A stretch of 64,000 nt of DNA from Pyricularia pennisetigena (GCF_004337985.1 NW_021940920.1:229429-293428), one strand, 5' to 3'. Positions 1-12,041 are shown, numbered from the stretch's first letter. Numbers and translations are program-made. Notes: generated from the letters alone by a model not told the origin.

Positions 1-1045
1 TGCGCTCAGTCTTGTTCTTGGGCAGCCCGACTGGGTGCGGGATGAGGGCTTGGAAGCGGCGTCGTCCGAGGATACGTCGGCCCAGCTCGCCCTGCTCGCC
101 GGATCCCCAAGCCATGACGTTGCCCGAGTGCGTCAGGGCCAAGACGTGGTTCGCACCGCACGACAGCTCCTTGATGCCGGCGAGTCCTGGGATGATAGCT
201 GGGGTCGACTGGAGCAGCTCGTCATGGCGGGGCTTGGCCTTGTCCTTGATGGAGTCGTAGAGGAAACCAAATAGCCCATCACTTCCCTACGTCTGGTTAG
301 AAAACCCATCAAGCAGAGCAATCGACATAAAGTGCTACAAAGGAGATAAAGACAGCCTACTCGAAAGGACCCCCAACCGTACACCTGGCCGTCGTCGGTG
401 AGTGCAAAAGTAGCACTATCACATGCCGCAACCTGGACTATACACACACGTCCCGCAGAAGCCGGAAAGACAACCGCAGACGGGCTGCTCTCCAATGGAT
501 TCAGATCGGCAACGTCATCGGGAAGCCCTTCAGGGGGCTCTTGCCACTCGGTGTCGCGACCAAGGGCCTTATTGTCGTTGACGCCCCAGGTCAAGACCCT
601 GCCGTCCCTGGTGAGCGCGGCGGCGTGCATGCCTCCCACCGCGACCTGGACGACGCCCGTCTTGTTCTTGCCGGAATCGAGGAGATGGTTGCGGGTGGGA
701 TACCGCGCCAGCGTTGGGTCTCTCTTTTTGTCTGTCGGCGTGACGCCCAACCCAAGTTCGCCGCTCGCGCCGCTGCCAAAGACGTACACATCTAGCACTT
801 GTCTCGGCGAGGTGGTCGACACTGGATGTGCCTTGTGCCGCTTTGCCTTTGGCCCATCGTCGTTCTGGGTTGTGTGTATGTTAGCTTAGGATATCTTGTT
901 GAAAAGAGCAAAATCAATATGACTGCACGTGGGAACTTACATTTTGTGAGGCCGCCCCTCTCTTTCCAACGGGCATCGTGCACTTGGCCGACTTTGAGGT
1001 CGCTCTTCGACGCACATCTGCAGCGTCTTCTAGCCTTGTACCCAT
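1..1045 (-). CDS. RCC1: RCC1-family Ran guanine-nucleotide exchange factor (3' end outside window)
   Basis: Exchange factor that loads GTP on Ran at chromatin (Srm1/Pim1 family). Read as exon 1 941-1045, exon 2 361-864, exon 3 from 286 off the left edge; introns 865-940 (76 bp) and 287-360 (74 bp), both phase 0. Exon 1 starts at an ATG (1043-1045) and gives a basic N-terminus; exon 2 continues with KAKRHK, a likely nuclear localisation signal, as in RCC1 proteins. RCC1 blade motifs are visible: VFGSGASGELGLG, the HAAALTRDGRVLTWGVND repeat, FALTDDGQVYGWGSFR, then GSDGLFGF in exon 3 and LALTHSGNVMAWGSGEQGELG. The exon 2 to 3 join restores the WG(T/S)FR-x-x-x-G-x-x-GF segment typical of the family. 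About 298 residues are in the window; the remaining blades lie to the left. Family assignment is firm; the exact start is less certain because a GTG further in also opens the exon-2 frame. Confidence 0.92.
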
Positions 1046-1604
1046 TTTAGTAATTTCGTGTCCGGTTTGAGAATTTGACTAATATGTAGACAGAGTACCG
1101 CCTGGGTGGGATATTCAGGGGGAAAAAAATTACAAATAAGCGCGTCAAACATTCAAAAGACCCAACAAATGTGTTGCCAAGATTTGTTTACTAGTTGCAA
1201 CCGCCGGACGAGTGGAGTGGTGACCGGCAGGCAACAGAGAAGCATCAGCCTTACCGAGACGAAGAGTCACATTCCACAGGCTGCGGATGAAACCCAAAGA
1301 TAAGCACACACACAGATACTTTCTTATACTAATGTCCAAGGAGGTTAGAGAGTCGCTGCCTAACTCGTTAGTAACACCCATTTTTGGTCATGGCCCAAGC
1401 AAAATATGTAAGCCTTGTAGAATACATGAATTGGCTTGCCGTTTGTTTCCCTTCCCAAACTCCTGTGCTAGTACCCCCCCATGCTTTTTTGTGTTTTTCT
1501 TTTCTTTTCTTCTTTTTTTTTTTATTTTTATTTTTTTTTATGTTTATTTATGATTTTGGCAAGGAAAAACTCCCCAGATACTCCGAATCTAGACTACTGC
1601 TAGT
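1046..1604. other. Intergenic, upstream of RCC1 and downstream of the 1111-aa gene
   Basis: No supportable gene. It holds the RCC1 leader and promoter (minus strand) and, at about 1495-1548, a long T-rich run that on the minus strand is an A-rich stretch just downstream of the stop of the neighbouring gene. No further structure was recognised. Confidence 0.6.
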
Positions 1605-4600
1605 CTAGTCCAGGTAGTCGTCTTCGTCGCCAGCCACCGTCGCGCTTTCAGGGAGGAACTCCTGGCTCACCCTCGCGGCATCCCTCAGCTCGTTCATCAG
1701 CGTCCCGAGACCATACAAATCATCCGCCTTCTTGCTCACATCGATTGCCCCACCAACCGACTCCCTGCGCTTCGACTTTTTCTTCTTCTTCTTCTTGTCG
1801 TCTCTGCTTGGATCAAAGTCCATGCTGCTCGCAAACGAAACCCTCCGACTGGACTTGCCCTGTTGCTGTTGCTGCTGCGCCTGCGGCGGCTGCTGATGTT
1901 GTCGCCGTGCGCCATGACCAGGAGACCACGTCACGGACCCGGCGCTCTCCGTGCCGATCGTTGAGCTGCTGGGAAATCGCCAGTGGCGCGCCGCGGGCTG
2001 CTGGTGGCCGAATCTGTCGAGACCCTGCCAGTGAGGCTCGCCACCGAAAGCTCTCCTCGGACCGCAGTCGTAATCCTCCTCAAAGTCCTGCGACACCGTG
2101 CTGGCCTTTCGCGAATGTCCGTAAAAGGTTCCAGTGCTCGTGCTGCCGAGGCTTCTTCTGCGCATGCCACGCATCCTTTGCAGCGCGGCCTGTGCGGCAT
2201 CATCATCATTCTCCTCGTCCTCCATCGGCGTGAGCACGCGATACTGTCTCGACGGAGCAGGAGACAGACCCTTGCGGGACACAAAGAGACGCTCATCCAC
2301 ATCGTCGTCGTGCTCTGGCAGATATCGCTGCATCGAGTTTCTGCGGCGCGATGCCGCTGGCTCCTCGGCGGACTCGTCGTATCGACCCCAGCCGAACCCG
2401 AAATCGGACGCGCTGGATCTCCTCCGCTGCCTCCGAAGGTTCTCCGCCGCCATGTCCTGCTGCGCGCGCTGACTCTCGAGCGTCTTGTTCAGTGTCGTGA
2501 GCAGCGGCATCAGGGCTCCCATCCAGGCCTCGCCGCTCTGCTCGAGCTGCTGCTCCAGCTGTCTGACGCGTCGCTCCATCTCCGCCACGCGCTGGTCAGC
2601 CGACTCCGAGTCCGTCCTAGACCGTGATTGCTCAGGGCGAGCAGTCGCCGAGCTCATGGGATTGGCTAGACTGTTGCGCCTCTCCTTGCTAGCGTCTTGC
2701 TCTCTAATGGCCTTGGCTTTGGCTTCGACTTCGGCGATCGACGCAAACAGACTAGCCTGGCGGGCCCCCGCGGCGGCCGCTGCAAGTTTCTTGCGTCGCT
2801 CGATGCGCCGCGTGAGCGAGATGCGGTCCTGCTGTGGTAGTCGGCGCGTCGCAGAGGTTTCTGCTGTCTGGAGCGGTCGTGGCTTGAGTTTGTCCTCGAT
2901 CGGTGACTGCTGCGCCTCCTTGTCCAATGCCCGTTCGGCTGTATCCTCGGGTGAGTTTGGCGGTGTAGGCTCTTGAAGAACCGCCGACGACGGCGCGGCC
3001 TCGCCCCAAGCCGACAATGTGTCTTCAGGTGGCCGTGACAGCAGGGAATCGACATCGCGCTCCATCTGAAGTGCCTGCTTTTCCAAATTCGCAGACCAGG
3101 GCGTAGGCGTAGACTGTCCTGGCTCTGGGGCCTGAGACAATCGGAATTCTCTGCGCAAAGGAACATCTTTTTCCTCTGAAGCATCCTGACAGTCGTTGTC
3201 AACTACCCCTGGCTCTGCTGCATCTTGGCCCTTGTCAAAGTCGGTGGTCTTGATCGGAGCCAAAGCTTTGCGGGCGGACGACTGCTTGGACGAGTAAACA
3301 GTGGAAATTCCAAGGCCAGAGTCCTGCTCTCTTAGCGACATCTCCATTGGCGAGGTGGATCCATCCAAGACATTGTCGCTGCTCGGTTGGGGGGTGACTG
3401 TCCTTTGCGACTTCGGACTGCCCGGTATCGTCTTCCCAGGTGCATCAGTAGCCTTGACTAGGTCATGCGCATTGTGCAATCTCCTCCCACGTTCCCATGC
3501 TGGTTCGAAGCTATGGTCGTCATGAATGAGATCGTCGGGGTGTTCCGGCGGCGTATAGACAGCGCTAGTCGACGGCGAGTCTAAACCTCGCTGCCAATGA
3601 GCAGCCAACCGATTGCCGGTGAACTCGTCAGTGGCTGTCTGCGCTGCAGTAGCGTCTATACTATCATCGGCATCCCAGGCTGTTTCCACCTCCCGCAGGG
3701 GGTTTTCGCGTCGATGCCGGATTGACAGACCCCTCTTCGTTATCGACAGAGGGTGAACAGCAAAATCATTCGTGTGGACGCCGCTGTGCTGAGAATATGT
3801 GGTTTCGAACGGAGATGATGGTACCGATTTTACGCTGTTTGGTGCTGTGACGAAGAAGTCGCTCATGGGCGTCTCAGGTCTTCCCCAAGCCTCGAGTGGA
3901 TACTCGGACGATAATGATGATCTGTAGATATCACTACTCGGGAACCTATCCTCGGGGTTCATAGCTCCCAAATGCTTAGGCGAGACTGCAGAAAAGTCAG
4001 AAGATCGGCTCTCTGCAGCTGTCCGTGGAGTACACGGTGACGATGGTGACGATGCCTGGGATGTATTGATCAAGTCCGGCTCATTCTCATCCGACTCCCC
4101 GCTGAGCTCCGGGACGGGCCGCAACACGTTGCCAGTGAGGGACTCGACTTGATCCATATAGTATGACTCGATAGTGTTGAAACGCGCCGGCGCATTTTCG
4201 GGTTCGAATATGGGGTACTGCGACTTGATCTCGGGACCAAGGTGCGAGTGCTCGACGGGGATCGAGATGGCAATGTGCCGATGTCCTGCTGTCGTCCTCC
4301 CCGCGACGGCTGTGTCGGGTAGCTTTATCGGTTGTAAGGGCTGCGCGACCTGCTTTCCTTTGTTTTCGCGCGGTGCTGGCTTGCGAGCGAGTACAGCCTT
4401 GAGAGAAAACTTCTTGTTCTTCTTGGCCAAGTCGGAGAGCGCAGGAGGCGGAGCAGGGTCGTCATCTCTCGACATGTACTACGCAACCACTTTCAGTAAG
4501 TAACATGGCTCAAGCTTCCCCAGTCGGCGCATTACTACCGGAACCCTCTCCTCCTCCTCCTCCTTCTCCGGTAGTCCTTTCACAACTTACATTGCTTGGA

Positions 4601-5052
4601 GGCGGCGTCTTGCTGCGCAGGAACTCGCCCAACTCGCGCAGGTTTTGCGACTCCCTCCGCTGCCTGATCACCATGCGCAGGCGCGGGTCCCCCCTCAGGG
4701 ACCCCTGAGACCCCTGAGACCCCGTGCTAGACCCTCCCGACATCCACGACAGTCTTCGAGAAGATTCTCCGTTCTGGGAGCCTGTTACATACGATCGCAT
4801 GGATGATCCTGATGGGCTGGCATGTGAGCGCGATTTCTCGTCCGTCACGGTGGTGGACGGCATTTCATTGCTACCGCTGTCGGTAGCTAAATAGCCGGAA
4901 GATGTTGTCGAAGGGGCTCGCGAATTGCCGATGAGATCCTCCAGCTCTATCGTGGGCGAGGTAGCCGTCGTCAGATCCAGCTTGAATTCAGCATCTGTGG
5001 TAGAGACATGTTGGCCGAGTGGCAAAGTTTCCGACGTTGGGGGGTTGGCCAT
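1605..5052 (-). CDS. Large, mostly disordered fungal protein of unknown function (1111 aa)
   Basis: Not recognised. Two exons: 4591-5052 and 1605-4478, with intron 4479-4590 (112 bp, phase 0). The acceptor is placed so that exon 1 ending LRSKTPPPSN continues as YMSRDDDPAPPPALSDL; using the ATG at 4475 alone would lose the conserved-looking N-terminal block RRESQNLRELGEFLRSKT. The protein is rich in Ser, Pro and charged residues. A predicted coiled coil lies at about residues 740-810 (heptads around RVAEMERRVRQLEQQLEQ, then LLTTLNKTLESQRAQQD). Nearer the C-terminus are a Gln-rich stretch (QQHQQPPQAQQQQQQ), a Lys-run nuclear-localisation-like motif (DDKKKKKKKSKRRES), and a short helix-like end (ADDLYGLGTLMNELRDAARVS). 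No membrane segment or signal peptide. The intron contains a CTC repeat on the plus strand (4546-4565). A scaffold or regulatory role is conceivable but would be a guess. Confidence 0.8.
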
Positions 5053-6697
5053 TCCGCATTGATAGCCCTGGCGTGTCCGAAGTTTAAAAAAGCAATACCC
5101 CGCTGAAAAGCTGCGCAGGTTACAATTCGTCTAGAACTTGAAAAAAAGCAATGTTTGCACTTTCTGACGGGCTCTTGTCTCCGATTCGTCAATGCCCAAA
5201 GAGTATCAAATCCCAATATACCCTTACAGGCCGTGATAAGTGACGAGTCGTAAAAACAATCAAACATGCAATTCACCACCCTAGGGCAGACCAATCCGGG
5301 ACCCTTACTTATGGGAAAGATCAACAAGGGACCAACCCGGGACGATATTCGGTTCTCGGCTGAGCTTGTACAGGGTCGCTAATCTAGACTTGGAGAAAAA
5401 GCCAAGGTTAAGTCCTGGACCGACGCTAAACTGCATGCTGGAAACACTGGTCACGGTTATGCAGACCAGGGGCCCAGCGTTTTGTCGATCCGTCCCATAA
5501 TTTGGAACTGGAGAGATGCGATGGACGGTGGCCCGCCCTCATGGGGCTCGGCCAGGATGGTTTTGAAGCTTGTCAGGCAAGTAATCCCATGTCAGAACGA
5601 ACCAGACCAAGTATAACTGGGCTCAGTGGCACTATCCGACATGTGCGCGCGCCCGCACCGCCCCCAAACATGGCTGAGCACATGTTGGGCATAGTATACC
5701 CGTAGAGCATTAATCAAAAGCCATGTATGTGGTGCATGGTGCACTACCGCCACCGAGCCATCCAAACATTGGCGCGTTCAATGGTGGGAATTGCAACAAA
5801 AAAAAAAAAAAAAAAAAAAAAATATGGTGTCCAACTAGTCCACCCATTCATTCTTCTTCTCCACAAGACAGACAGCTGAACTTTGCAATGAGACTAACGA
5901 TTCAGGTTCCTGTTCTTAGTGGCATCTCCGGGTGGAAATGTAGGTACCTGTACCTACCTGGTTGAGTGAGTCTTCCCCCCCACAGCGCACTAGAACTCGG
6001 ACATTTTCGGGTAACGATTCAGAGTTCCGGTGGGTCTGGGAGCTGTGCGTTTTGATATGCCCGTTCTCCGTCCATGCAAGGCGTTGATGAAGAAACTGTT
6101 TGGAGGAAGAAACTCACTTATTGCTTGTGAATGTTGTGGACCCTTCATTGGCGGCACTGGTGGCTAGCTTGGCAGTTGACGTTGGTAAGCTCGAGGAGAA
6201 TTTTTTTTAGGGTGATCTTACCCCCCAAACCCCCGTAACATCACCCGGGCTTGTATGTGCTGTTTATCTTATGGATTCTTTTAGCCTAAGACATGGACTA
6301 CCAAAAGTCATCTTTGCGTCATGGTTCCAGGGGAAAGTGTTCGTTATGGCGTACGCCACCAGCCCAAACTATCAAGTGGATTATGCCAGGAGGTTGACGT
6401 GGCTGGCGCGTCCAACTGCCCTAGGCCTCTTGTTTGTATGCCTAGAAGACCTGTGGCACAAGATGCAATTTTACATCTGATTGGCTTGGTCAGCCGCAGA
6501 GGTGCGCTTCCGGCGCTGGACCCGACTCTTTTCCCACAGCAAATGTGCCATCAGCCACCACTCGACCAGTTTTTAGCACGACACACGCGGAACGAAGCAA
6601 GTCGTATTGATAGCGCCTCCAGTAGCCCAACTGGAGAGTGCGAAGCCAGAATTGTGAACGAGATGCAGATTTCGCCCGCCCTATCCTACCCGTGTAC
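5053..6697. other. Intergenic, 1.6 kb
   Basis: No gene supported: open frames here are short and lack family features. It contains the upstream region of the 1111-aa gene, a 25-base A tract (5798-5822), and a GTACCT-type motif cluster (5941-5960) of the kind seen in several spacers of this window. Confidence 0.6.
5798..5822. repeat. Poly-A tract, 25 bases
   Basis: Uninterrupted run of A in the spacer. One of several homopolymer tracts in the window; likely length-variable and error-prone in sequencing. No target-site duplication or retroposed gene was seen beside it. Confidence 0.9.
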
Positions 6698-7986
6698 TCA
6701 GATGCGGCTCTTGCCCTTTATTAAGCCGCCCTCATCTTTTGTACTGCGTATGGTCTCGTTGTGCTTGACTCGCCCAGCGAGGTTGCGGGAAAGCCCAAGA
6801 ACTAGACATACATGGCTCGCGAGGGCAACTAGATCCCCCGTCTCGTCGAGCACGATAATCTCCATGTCCATGCGTCCATTGCGAATCTGCTTGGTCTGCA
6901 CGCGAAAGAACAACCACTCAACACCTTGTTCAGGCAGTCGTTTTTTGACTTCCAGGCTCATATTGAGAGTGGGATACCAGAACAGCGAGTCCCAAGGGAA
7001 TGGCGTTTGGCTTGCTTCCGTCTCTTCGTCAGTAGGTGGCGGTTCCGGACGGTAGGACTCGACGATTATGGGCCACGCGTCTGCCACGAATCCCAGAGAC
7101 GGACCGGTGAATCTTTCCCCGTCTGCGAACCGGATCCACCTATCGAGGAGACCTGCCGCGGCAGTCGGGCCGGCCTTGGACTCTGCTCTCGGGCTGTAAT
7201 ATTCGAGGGCTTTGAACGCAGGCTGGGTCAGGGCTCGATGATGGGCCGGTGCGCGATACCGACACCAGAGCGGGTCGTGGCCCTGGCGCATACGTGCAAG
7301 ACTGATCGGCATAGCATCGGGAGGTGGCTCGAGCTTGAAGCCCGTCTTGAGCGTCAAGCCTTCCAACTTGTCAAAATCGGTGTTTTTGACAAAGGCCACT
7401 ACCTCACGCTTTGCCGTGCCGTCGGCCGGGAGCCACGGGGCCGAGGTTGGCAGCGGAGTTTTGGCTCCATCGCGTGCTTGATAGAGTGTTATTTGAAGGA
7501 CTGTGGTCTGCCTGCCAGCCTTCATCTCTTCAACGACGAAAATGGCAGGTCCCACCTCGGTGCGGTCCAAGTACTCGAGGTGTGCTGTCATCGTGTCTGG
7601 CTGGCCACGGGAGGACCTGTCAAGGTGAAGTGCCGCCACGCGGAGGAAGCATGTCGCGACGTAGCCTCCATGGGGTACTTTATTAATTGATCATGATGTT
7701 TGCGGTCTGATTAGCGAGGGCTGCTCTGCCAGACAATCAATATGCACTCGCTGCAACCAAGGTACCTAGGCAGATGATAGGTTAAGGACGGGGAGGTAGG
7801 TAAGATATGTAGACATGATATGTGTCTCTTTCCGGAACGAGGAAACTACCCACCCATGGCAATTCGGAATGCCTTGTGGAAATTCGCAGAATATATATTG
7901 GCATCAAGGGCTCTCACCTCACTTGCTTCGGCCAAGGTGACCTTGGGCGCAGCAGGTGGAGAAGAGGCTGACGAAGGTGAGCCCAT
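6698..7986 (-). CDS. Acyl-CoA thioesterase-like protein (TesB / 4HBT-3 type, 370 aa)
   Basis: Likely hydrolyses acyl-CoA thioesters; substrate unknown. Exon 1 7854-7986 and exon 2 6698-7677, intron 7678-7853 (176 bp, phase 1, donor GTGGGT). The join gives RIAMVPHGGYVATCFLR, which is the hallmark entry of the family (PNGGY-type motif at the end of the first hotdog strand). A frame-blocking TGA upstream of exon 2 shows the intron is needed. The first hotdog half covers roughly residues 20-140 and the second half residues 200-345, including a FPWDSLFWYPTLNMSLEVKK segment and VLDETGDLVALASHVCLV, the usual final strand. The C-terminus is SRI, close to but not matching the canonical peroxisomal SKL/SRL signal, so a peroxisomal location is only suggested. 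The intron is longer than most here, so the exact exon 1 boundary is the least certain part. Confidence 0.82.
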
Positions 7987-9449
7987 TTTCAGTGGGCGAC
8001 TGGCTCATTGTCAACAACAGACAAAGCAGGTTTGAAGGATTGTATACCTCAGGTGTATGGATATGCAGAGGGAGAGAGAGGATAGCGAACAGACAGCTTC
8101 GGAGAGAGAACCAGAAATGATTTGGTCAATCTATTCCAGCGCGCAGCTAAAGGTAAAGGGACAATGGAAGACTGTAGGCTCTTTTATCGATTGTTTAGGA
8201 AGCGACCGGTAAATCCAGTCAGTCAATATCGGTGCCGAGGTAATTAGGACGGACGCAGGTAAGAGAGCAATGTGCTGTAGCGGGATGCTGTAGCGTTAGG
8301 TTCCTGCAGTCATGGTGGAAATAAAGAATTCTGCCCATGTGGAATCTTGGCATTGGAGGATATCAGCTCCTCAAATGTCCTTTTACCTGCCCACCTAGAT
8401 ACCGACCCAAGTTAGCTGCACATGGGTCGTCAATTAAGCTAAGTACCGCAGATAAGGTAAGGGGGCAAGGTGTGCAGCTACGGACAAGGTGGGCAGGGAG
8501 ATAGGCAACACGGTGGTTAGGGTACCTTGACGAGGGTGTAGCTGTTTTCAAGTTCAAGAACGCGTGGGCTGTGCGCAAGCTGCTGTCGTTTGCGCTCTGA
8601 AATAGGAACAGAGCCTCGGTAAACCTGGTGGGATGCTTATGTCATCGGGTCAACTCTACTTTCCTGTTTCTCGCAATTCGTTTCCGTCTCCGTTTCCTAT
8701 CTTAAGACAAAAGCCAGTCCACAAGTCAATTTGTGTCTTCTGATAGTTTTTATGCTACTGTATGTGATTTAAGTTTTTACGATTTTATAAGCTTTGCTTC
8801 GATGGGAGAGATGAATATGTTCCCATTCGACTATTGTATGGAACCTTGGTTGACAGTTGGCCGGACTATCACGTGGTCTAGCAGTTCCGCGGACAACCCA
8901 CCAAGCCCAACGATGGATTCTAATCGTTGCAGCTTAACCAAGGCCCCATCGCCATCTACCATCAGCCCTACCAAGTATTCCTCTGCCTATACATTTAGAC
9001 TAATCACTTACAGGTTTGCATGAAAGCTTCCTTCGATGGACGATTTAATAAGACAGCGGGATTTACATTTCTTTCCCTCTTGTCTGGATCCATGTCTATG
9101 AGCAGCAGTGCTCAGACTAAATGGCCCGATGTCTACAACGCAATCCACCAGCAAACGATCGAATCCATGACGTCGTGGACGACTTTGTATCGAAGCAGTA
9201 GTTCTGCAAAAACACGCTATTCCTACCTCCTACTTCGACAGATTGAAATCTAAAACTTGTTGAGAACCTAGACAATGCACTCTTCTCCAGTTTCGTGGCC
9301 GTGATTGTGAGCTGTCCACGCTGAGTGACTCCCCATCCGAATCTTGGATTGCAAAACTCCATCACAACCCTCACTCATTCAAACCGTTGGAGGAATCATC
9401 CCAACCTGCCCACTTCAAAAGAAAAATTACAAGAAAAATAAAAAATAAA
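7987..9449. other. Intergenic, divergent promoter region between thioesterase and dehydrogenase
   Basis: No supportable gene. The two flanking genes point away from each other, so promoters of both must lie here. The longest open frames (for instance 8733-9023) look compositionally random. Several GTAC/CCTAG motif copies and AT-rich stretches are present. Confidence 0.55.
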
Positions 9450-10295
9450 ATGTCCAAACCCTGGGCTCTGGTCTGTCCGACCTCCCGCGGCATAGGCCAC
9501 CATCTCACGCGCGCCCTTCTCCGCCGCACCAGTCTACCAATCCTGGCGACGTGCCGCTCCGACCCGGACGGGACCAAGGCCGCGCTGCTGGCCGGCCTCC
9601 CTGACGGTGACAATGGCTCGCTCTCGTCCAGGCTGCACATGGCCCGCGTCGACGTGACGGACGAGGACAGCGTGCGCGCGGCCGCCGAGTCGTGCGCGTC
9701 CAAGCACTTCCCTCGGGACGGTGGCCACCACCTGCGGTTGGCTTTTGCCCTGCCCGGCGTGCTGCGCGTTGACAAGGCCGTCGAGCACGTCGACTACGCC
9801 CAGACGCTCGACTCGTTCCGCATCAACACCCTCGGTCCTCTGCTGCTGATGAAGCATTTCGCCCGCTTCCTACCCCGCGGCCGCTCGGACATGGGCAGCA
9901 GCGGAGGCGGCGGAGGCGGTGACGACAAGGGGGTGCTCCCGGACCACTCGATCTGGGTCAACATGTCGGCTCGTGTCGGGTCCGTCGAGGACAACAGGCA
10001 GGGCGGCTGGTACACGTACCGTGCCTCCAAGGCCGCCGTCAACAGTCTCACACGCACGTTCGACTGGCAGCTTCGGAACCGTGCCGGCCGTGGCGACGCT
10101 GCCTTTGCGGTGGCGTACCACCCGGGCACCGTCAAGACGGATTTCTCAAAGGAGTTTTGGGCTGGTGCGGAGGCGAGGGGGGACCTGCAGGACCCGGACA
10201 AGGCGGCCGAAAGAATGCTGGATGTCATATTGGGGCTGAAGCCTGAGCAGAGGGGAAGGATCTGGGACTGGAAGGGAACAGAGGTGCCGCCCTAG
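9450..10295 (+). CDS. Short-chain dehydrogenase/reductase (281 aa)
   Basis: NAD(P)-dependent oxidoreductase of the SDR superfamily, probably the classical C-factor-like group; substrate unknown. Single exon. The ATG at 9450 is chosen because it begins MSKPWALVCPTSRGIG directly; the open frame extends upstream only through a TTG codon. The Rossmann nucleotide loop reads CPTSRGIGHHL, so the first Gly of the usual TGxxxGxG is replaced. An acidic step follows (RVDVTDEDS), then a divergent NNAG region (FALPGVLRV), the catalytic Ser in VNMSARVGSV and the Tyr/Lys pair in YRASKAAVNSL. HPGTVKTDFS is the usual post-catalytic loop. A Gly/Asp-rich insertion (SGGGGGGDDKG) lies at about residues 150-162. 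The neighbouring Chs5 gene is convergent, with a 300-base gap. Confidence 0.88.
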   Translation: MSKPWALVCPTSRGIGHHLTRALLRRTSLPILATCRSDPDGTKAALLAGLPDGDNGSLSSRLHMARVDVTDEDSVRAAAESCASKHFPRDGGHHLRLAFALPGVLRVDKAVEHVDYAQTLDSFRINTLGPLLLMKHFARFLPRGRSDMGSSGGGGGGDDKGVLPDHSIWVNMSARVGSVEDNRQGGWYTYRASKAAVNSLTRTFDWQLRNRAGRGDAAFAVAYHPGTVKTDFSKEFWAGAEARGDLQDPDKAAERMLDVILGLKPEQRGRIWDWKGTEVPP

Positions 10296-10595
10296 ATGTG
10301 ACGGCGTTTGGTCAGTTTTGTGCAAGTTTTTTTTTTTTTTTTATCTTTTTTCTTCTCAATATTTCACAGAGATGAATTGAGATTTTAGCTCTTGAAAGTA
10401 CGACACCGCCACATGATAATATTTGGGAGAAGAAAAGACGGTAAATTTCGCCAGCGCAACCGCGGCAATCTAAGATATAAGTTTGATGGATGAGCCGCAT
10501 TCTCCTCGCTTGAACGTAAAAAGTAAGGCCCCGATCACTATATCTGCCTGTCCAGTCCCATAATTACCCCATCTTGAAACCAACCAGTCGATCCC

Positions 10596-12041
10596 TCATA
10601 ATGCAACATCCTGGAAAGAATTCCCGTCACCGGGTGAAGTGACCTTTGACTCGTCCCCTCTACTATTATCATTGTCATCGTCTAGGGATCTGGACGGCAT
10701 CAGCGCCGTCGGCCGCAGTGCTATGTCCTCGGTTCGTGACTTCTGCTCATCCTGGGCCGCCAACTTGGACTTTTCTTCTGCCTTTTCATCCTCGCTGTCA
10801 TCATCGGAAGAACTGTCATCGTCACGTCGGCCTCCAGTCTCTTTATCTCTAGTTGCTGCGTCCGAGTCATCGGCTTCTTGATGACTATGCGCGGGCTGAT
10901 ATCCGGCCGCGGCCGCGCTGCTTTCTTCGTTGCCATTCTCCCCACTGCCGCCCGAGGGCCCAGCTGCGGCGGCCGGCGTGGGTGGCAGATCCTTGTGTGC
11001 GGCGGCCGCAGACGTAGCAGACGCGGGTGTTTGTGCGGCGGCGGCGGCGGCTGCAGCAGGAGGCGCCGAACGCTCCTGGGCAACGCCACCCCCACCAGGC
11101 GCACCCATGCCGCCGCCGGGAACAGGTTGCATGGCGTCGAGGTAGAACTTGGTGACTCCCAGAATCCGGCCATTCTTCTCACATGCCTCGACCCACTCCG
11201 GTCTGACAACCGGTATGTTCATCTCCACGGCCTTCTCCCACTGGATACCCCTGCCCTCAGTTGTGACGAAATGCGTCGTGTCGATGCGGACGCTGTCCAC
11301 CATCTTGGCACCGATCCGCTCCACGGCTGCAGCGAGTCCTTCCCGCATCGACGCCGGCAGGATGCCTGTGGTGATTGTAATGCCGCTAAGGTCCGTCATC
11401 TTGTGTGTCCTGACCGTCACCTTTTCAGAGCTAAACGTGCCCGCGGTCGTACGCAGGACCAGGTGGAAGGTGTACTCGGTGTCGACGGCCAGGCCGCTGA
11501 TCTTGGTGCTGTGCATGTTCATGGGCCGCGGGATGTTTCCAGCCTTCTGGCCGTTGCGGTACAGCGCCAGGCTGATGAGGTCTGCCGTGGCGAGCTGGAT
11601 GGGGTCCCACTCGAGCACGACAGACGTCTGCGTCGCGTTACGGCATCGCAGGACGGGCTGCGAGGGCTCGGCAGCCCCAAAGGATTGGTAGATGCGGTCC
11701 TGCAGCGCGCGAAACAGCTGCTCGGCCTTGTCCTCAGAGGCGGTGTTGCGCGAAACGGTGATGTCGACGATTGAGCCAGATTCGATGTCGGGCGGTAAAA
11801 GAATTGAGGGGAACTCGATCTATGTGGCGCAGGTTTGTCATGGTCTGTCAGCGCTCAGCCGTCATGATGCAATCGAGCTCGCCTCGAGCCTGTCCCAAAT
11901 TTCTTCTTGATTGCCCAGGCGCGCTGGCCGGCAAATCCCCATGACAAAGGCAGTATGCAATCGACTCACGAGGCGTTTGTCTGGGGTCAGCAACACCGTG
12001 ACGCCGGCGTCGACCTTGCCGACGGTCAACGAGACCAACAT
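10596..12041 (-). CDS. CHS5: Chs5, exomer scaffold for cell-surface export (431 aa)
   Basis: Core subunit of the exomer complex at the trans-Golgi; in yeast it recruits Arf1 and ChAPs adaptors and carries chitin synthase Chs3 to the surface. Exon 1 11970-12041 (24 codons) and exon 2 10596-11819, intron 11820-11969 (150 bp, phase 0). Exon 1 gives MLVSLTVGKVDAGVTVLLT, matching the start of yeast Chs5 (LLTVGKLDASLALLT); exon 2 opens with IEFPSILLPPDI. Next come a fibronectin-III domain (about residues 75-160, VLEWDPIQLATADLISLALYR, then KISGLAVDTEYTFHL) and a BRCT domain (about 165-250, ending VVRPEWVEACEKNGRI). The C-terminal 170 residues are disordered, Ala- and Gly-rich and then strongly acidic, as in yeast. 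The domain order and the THKMTDLSGI linker make the assignment secure. Confidence 0.95.
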
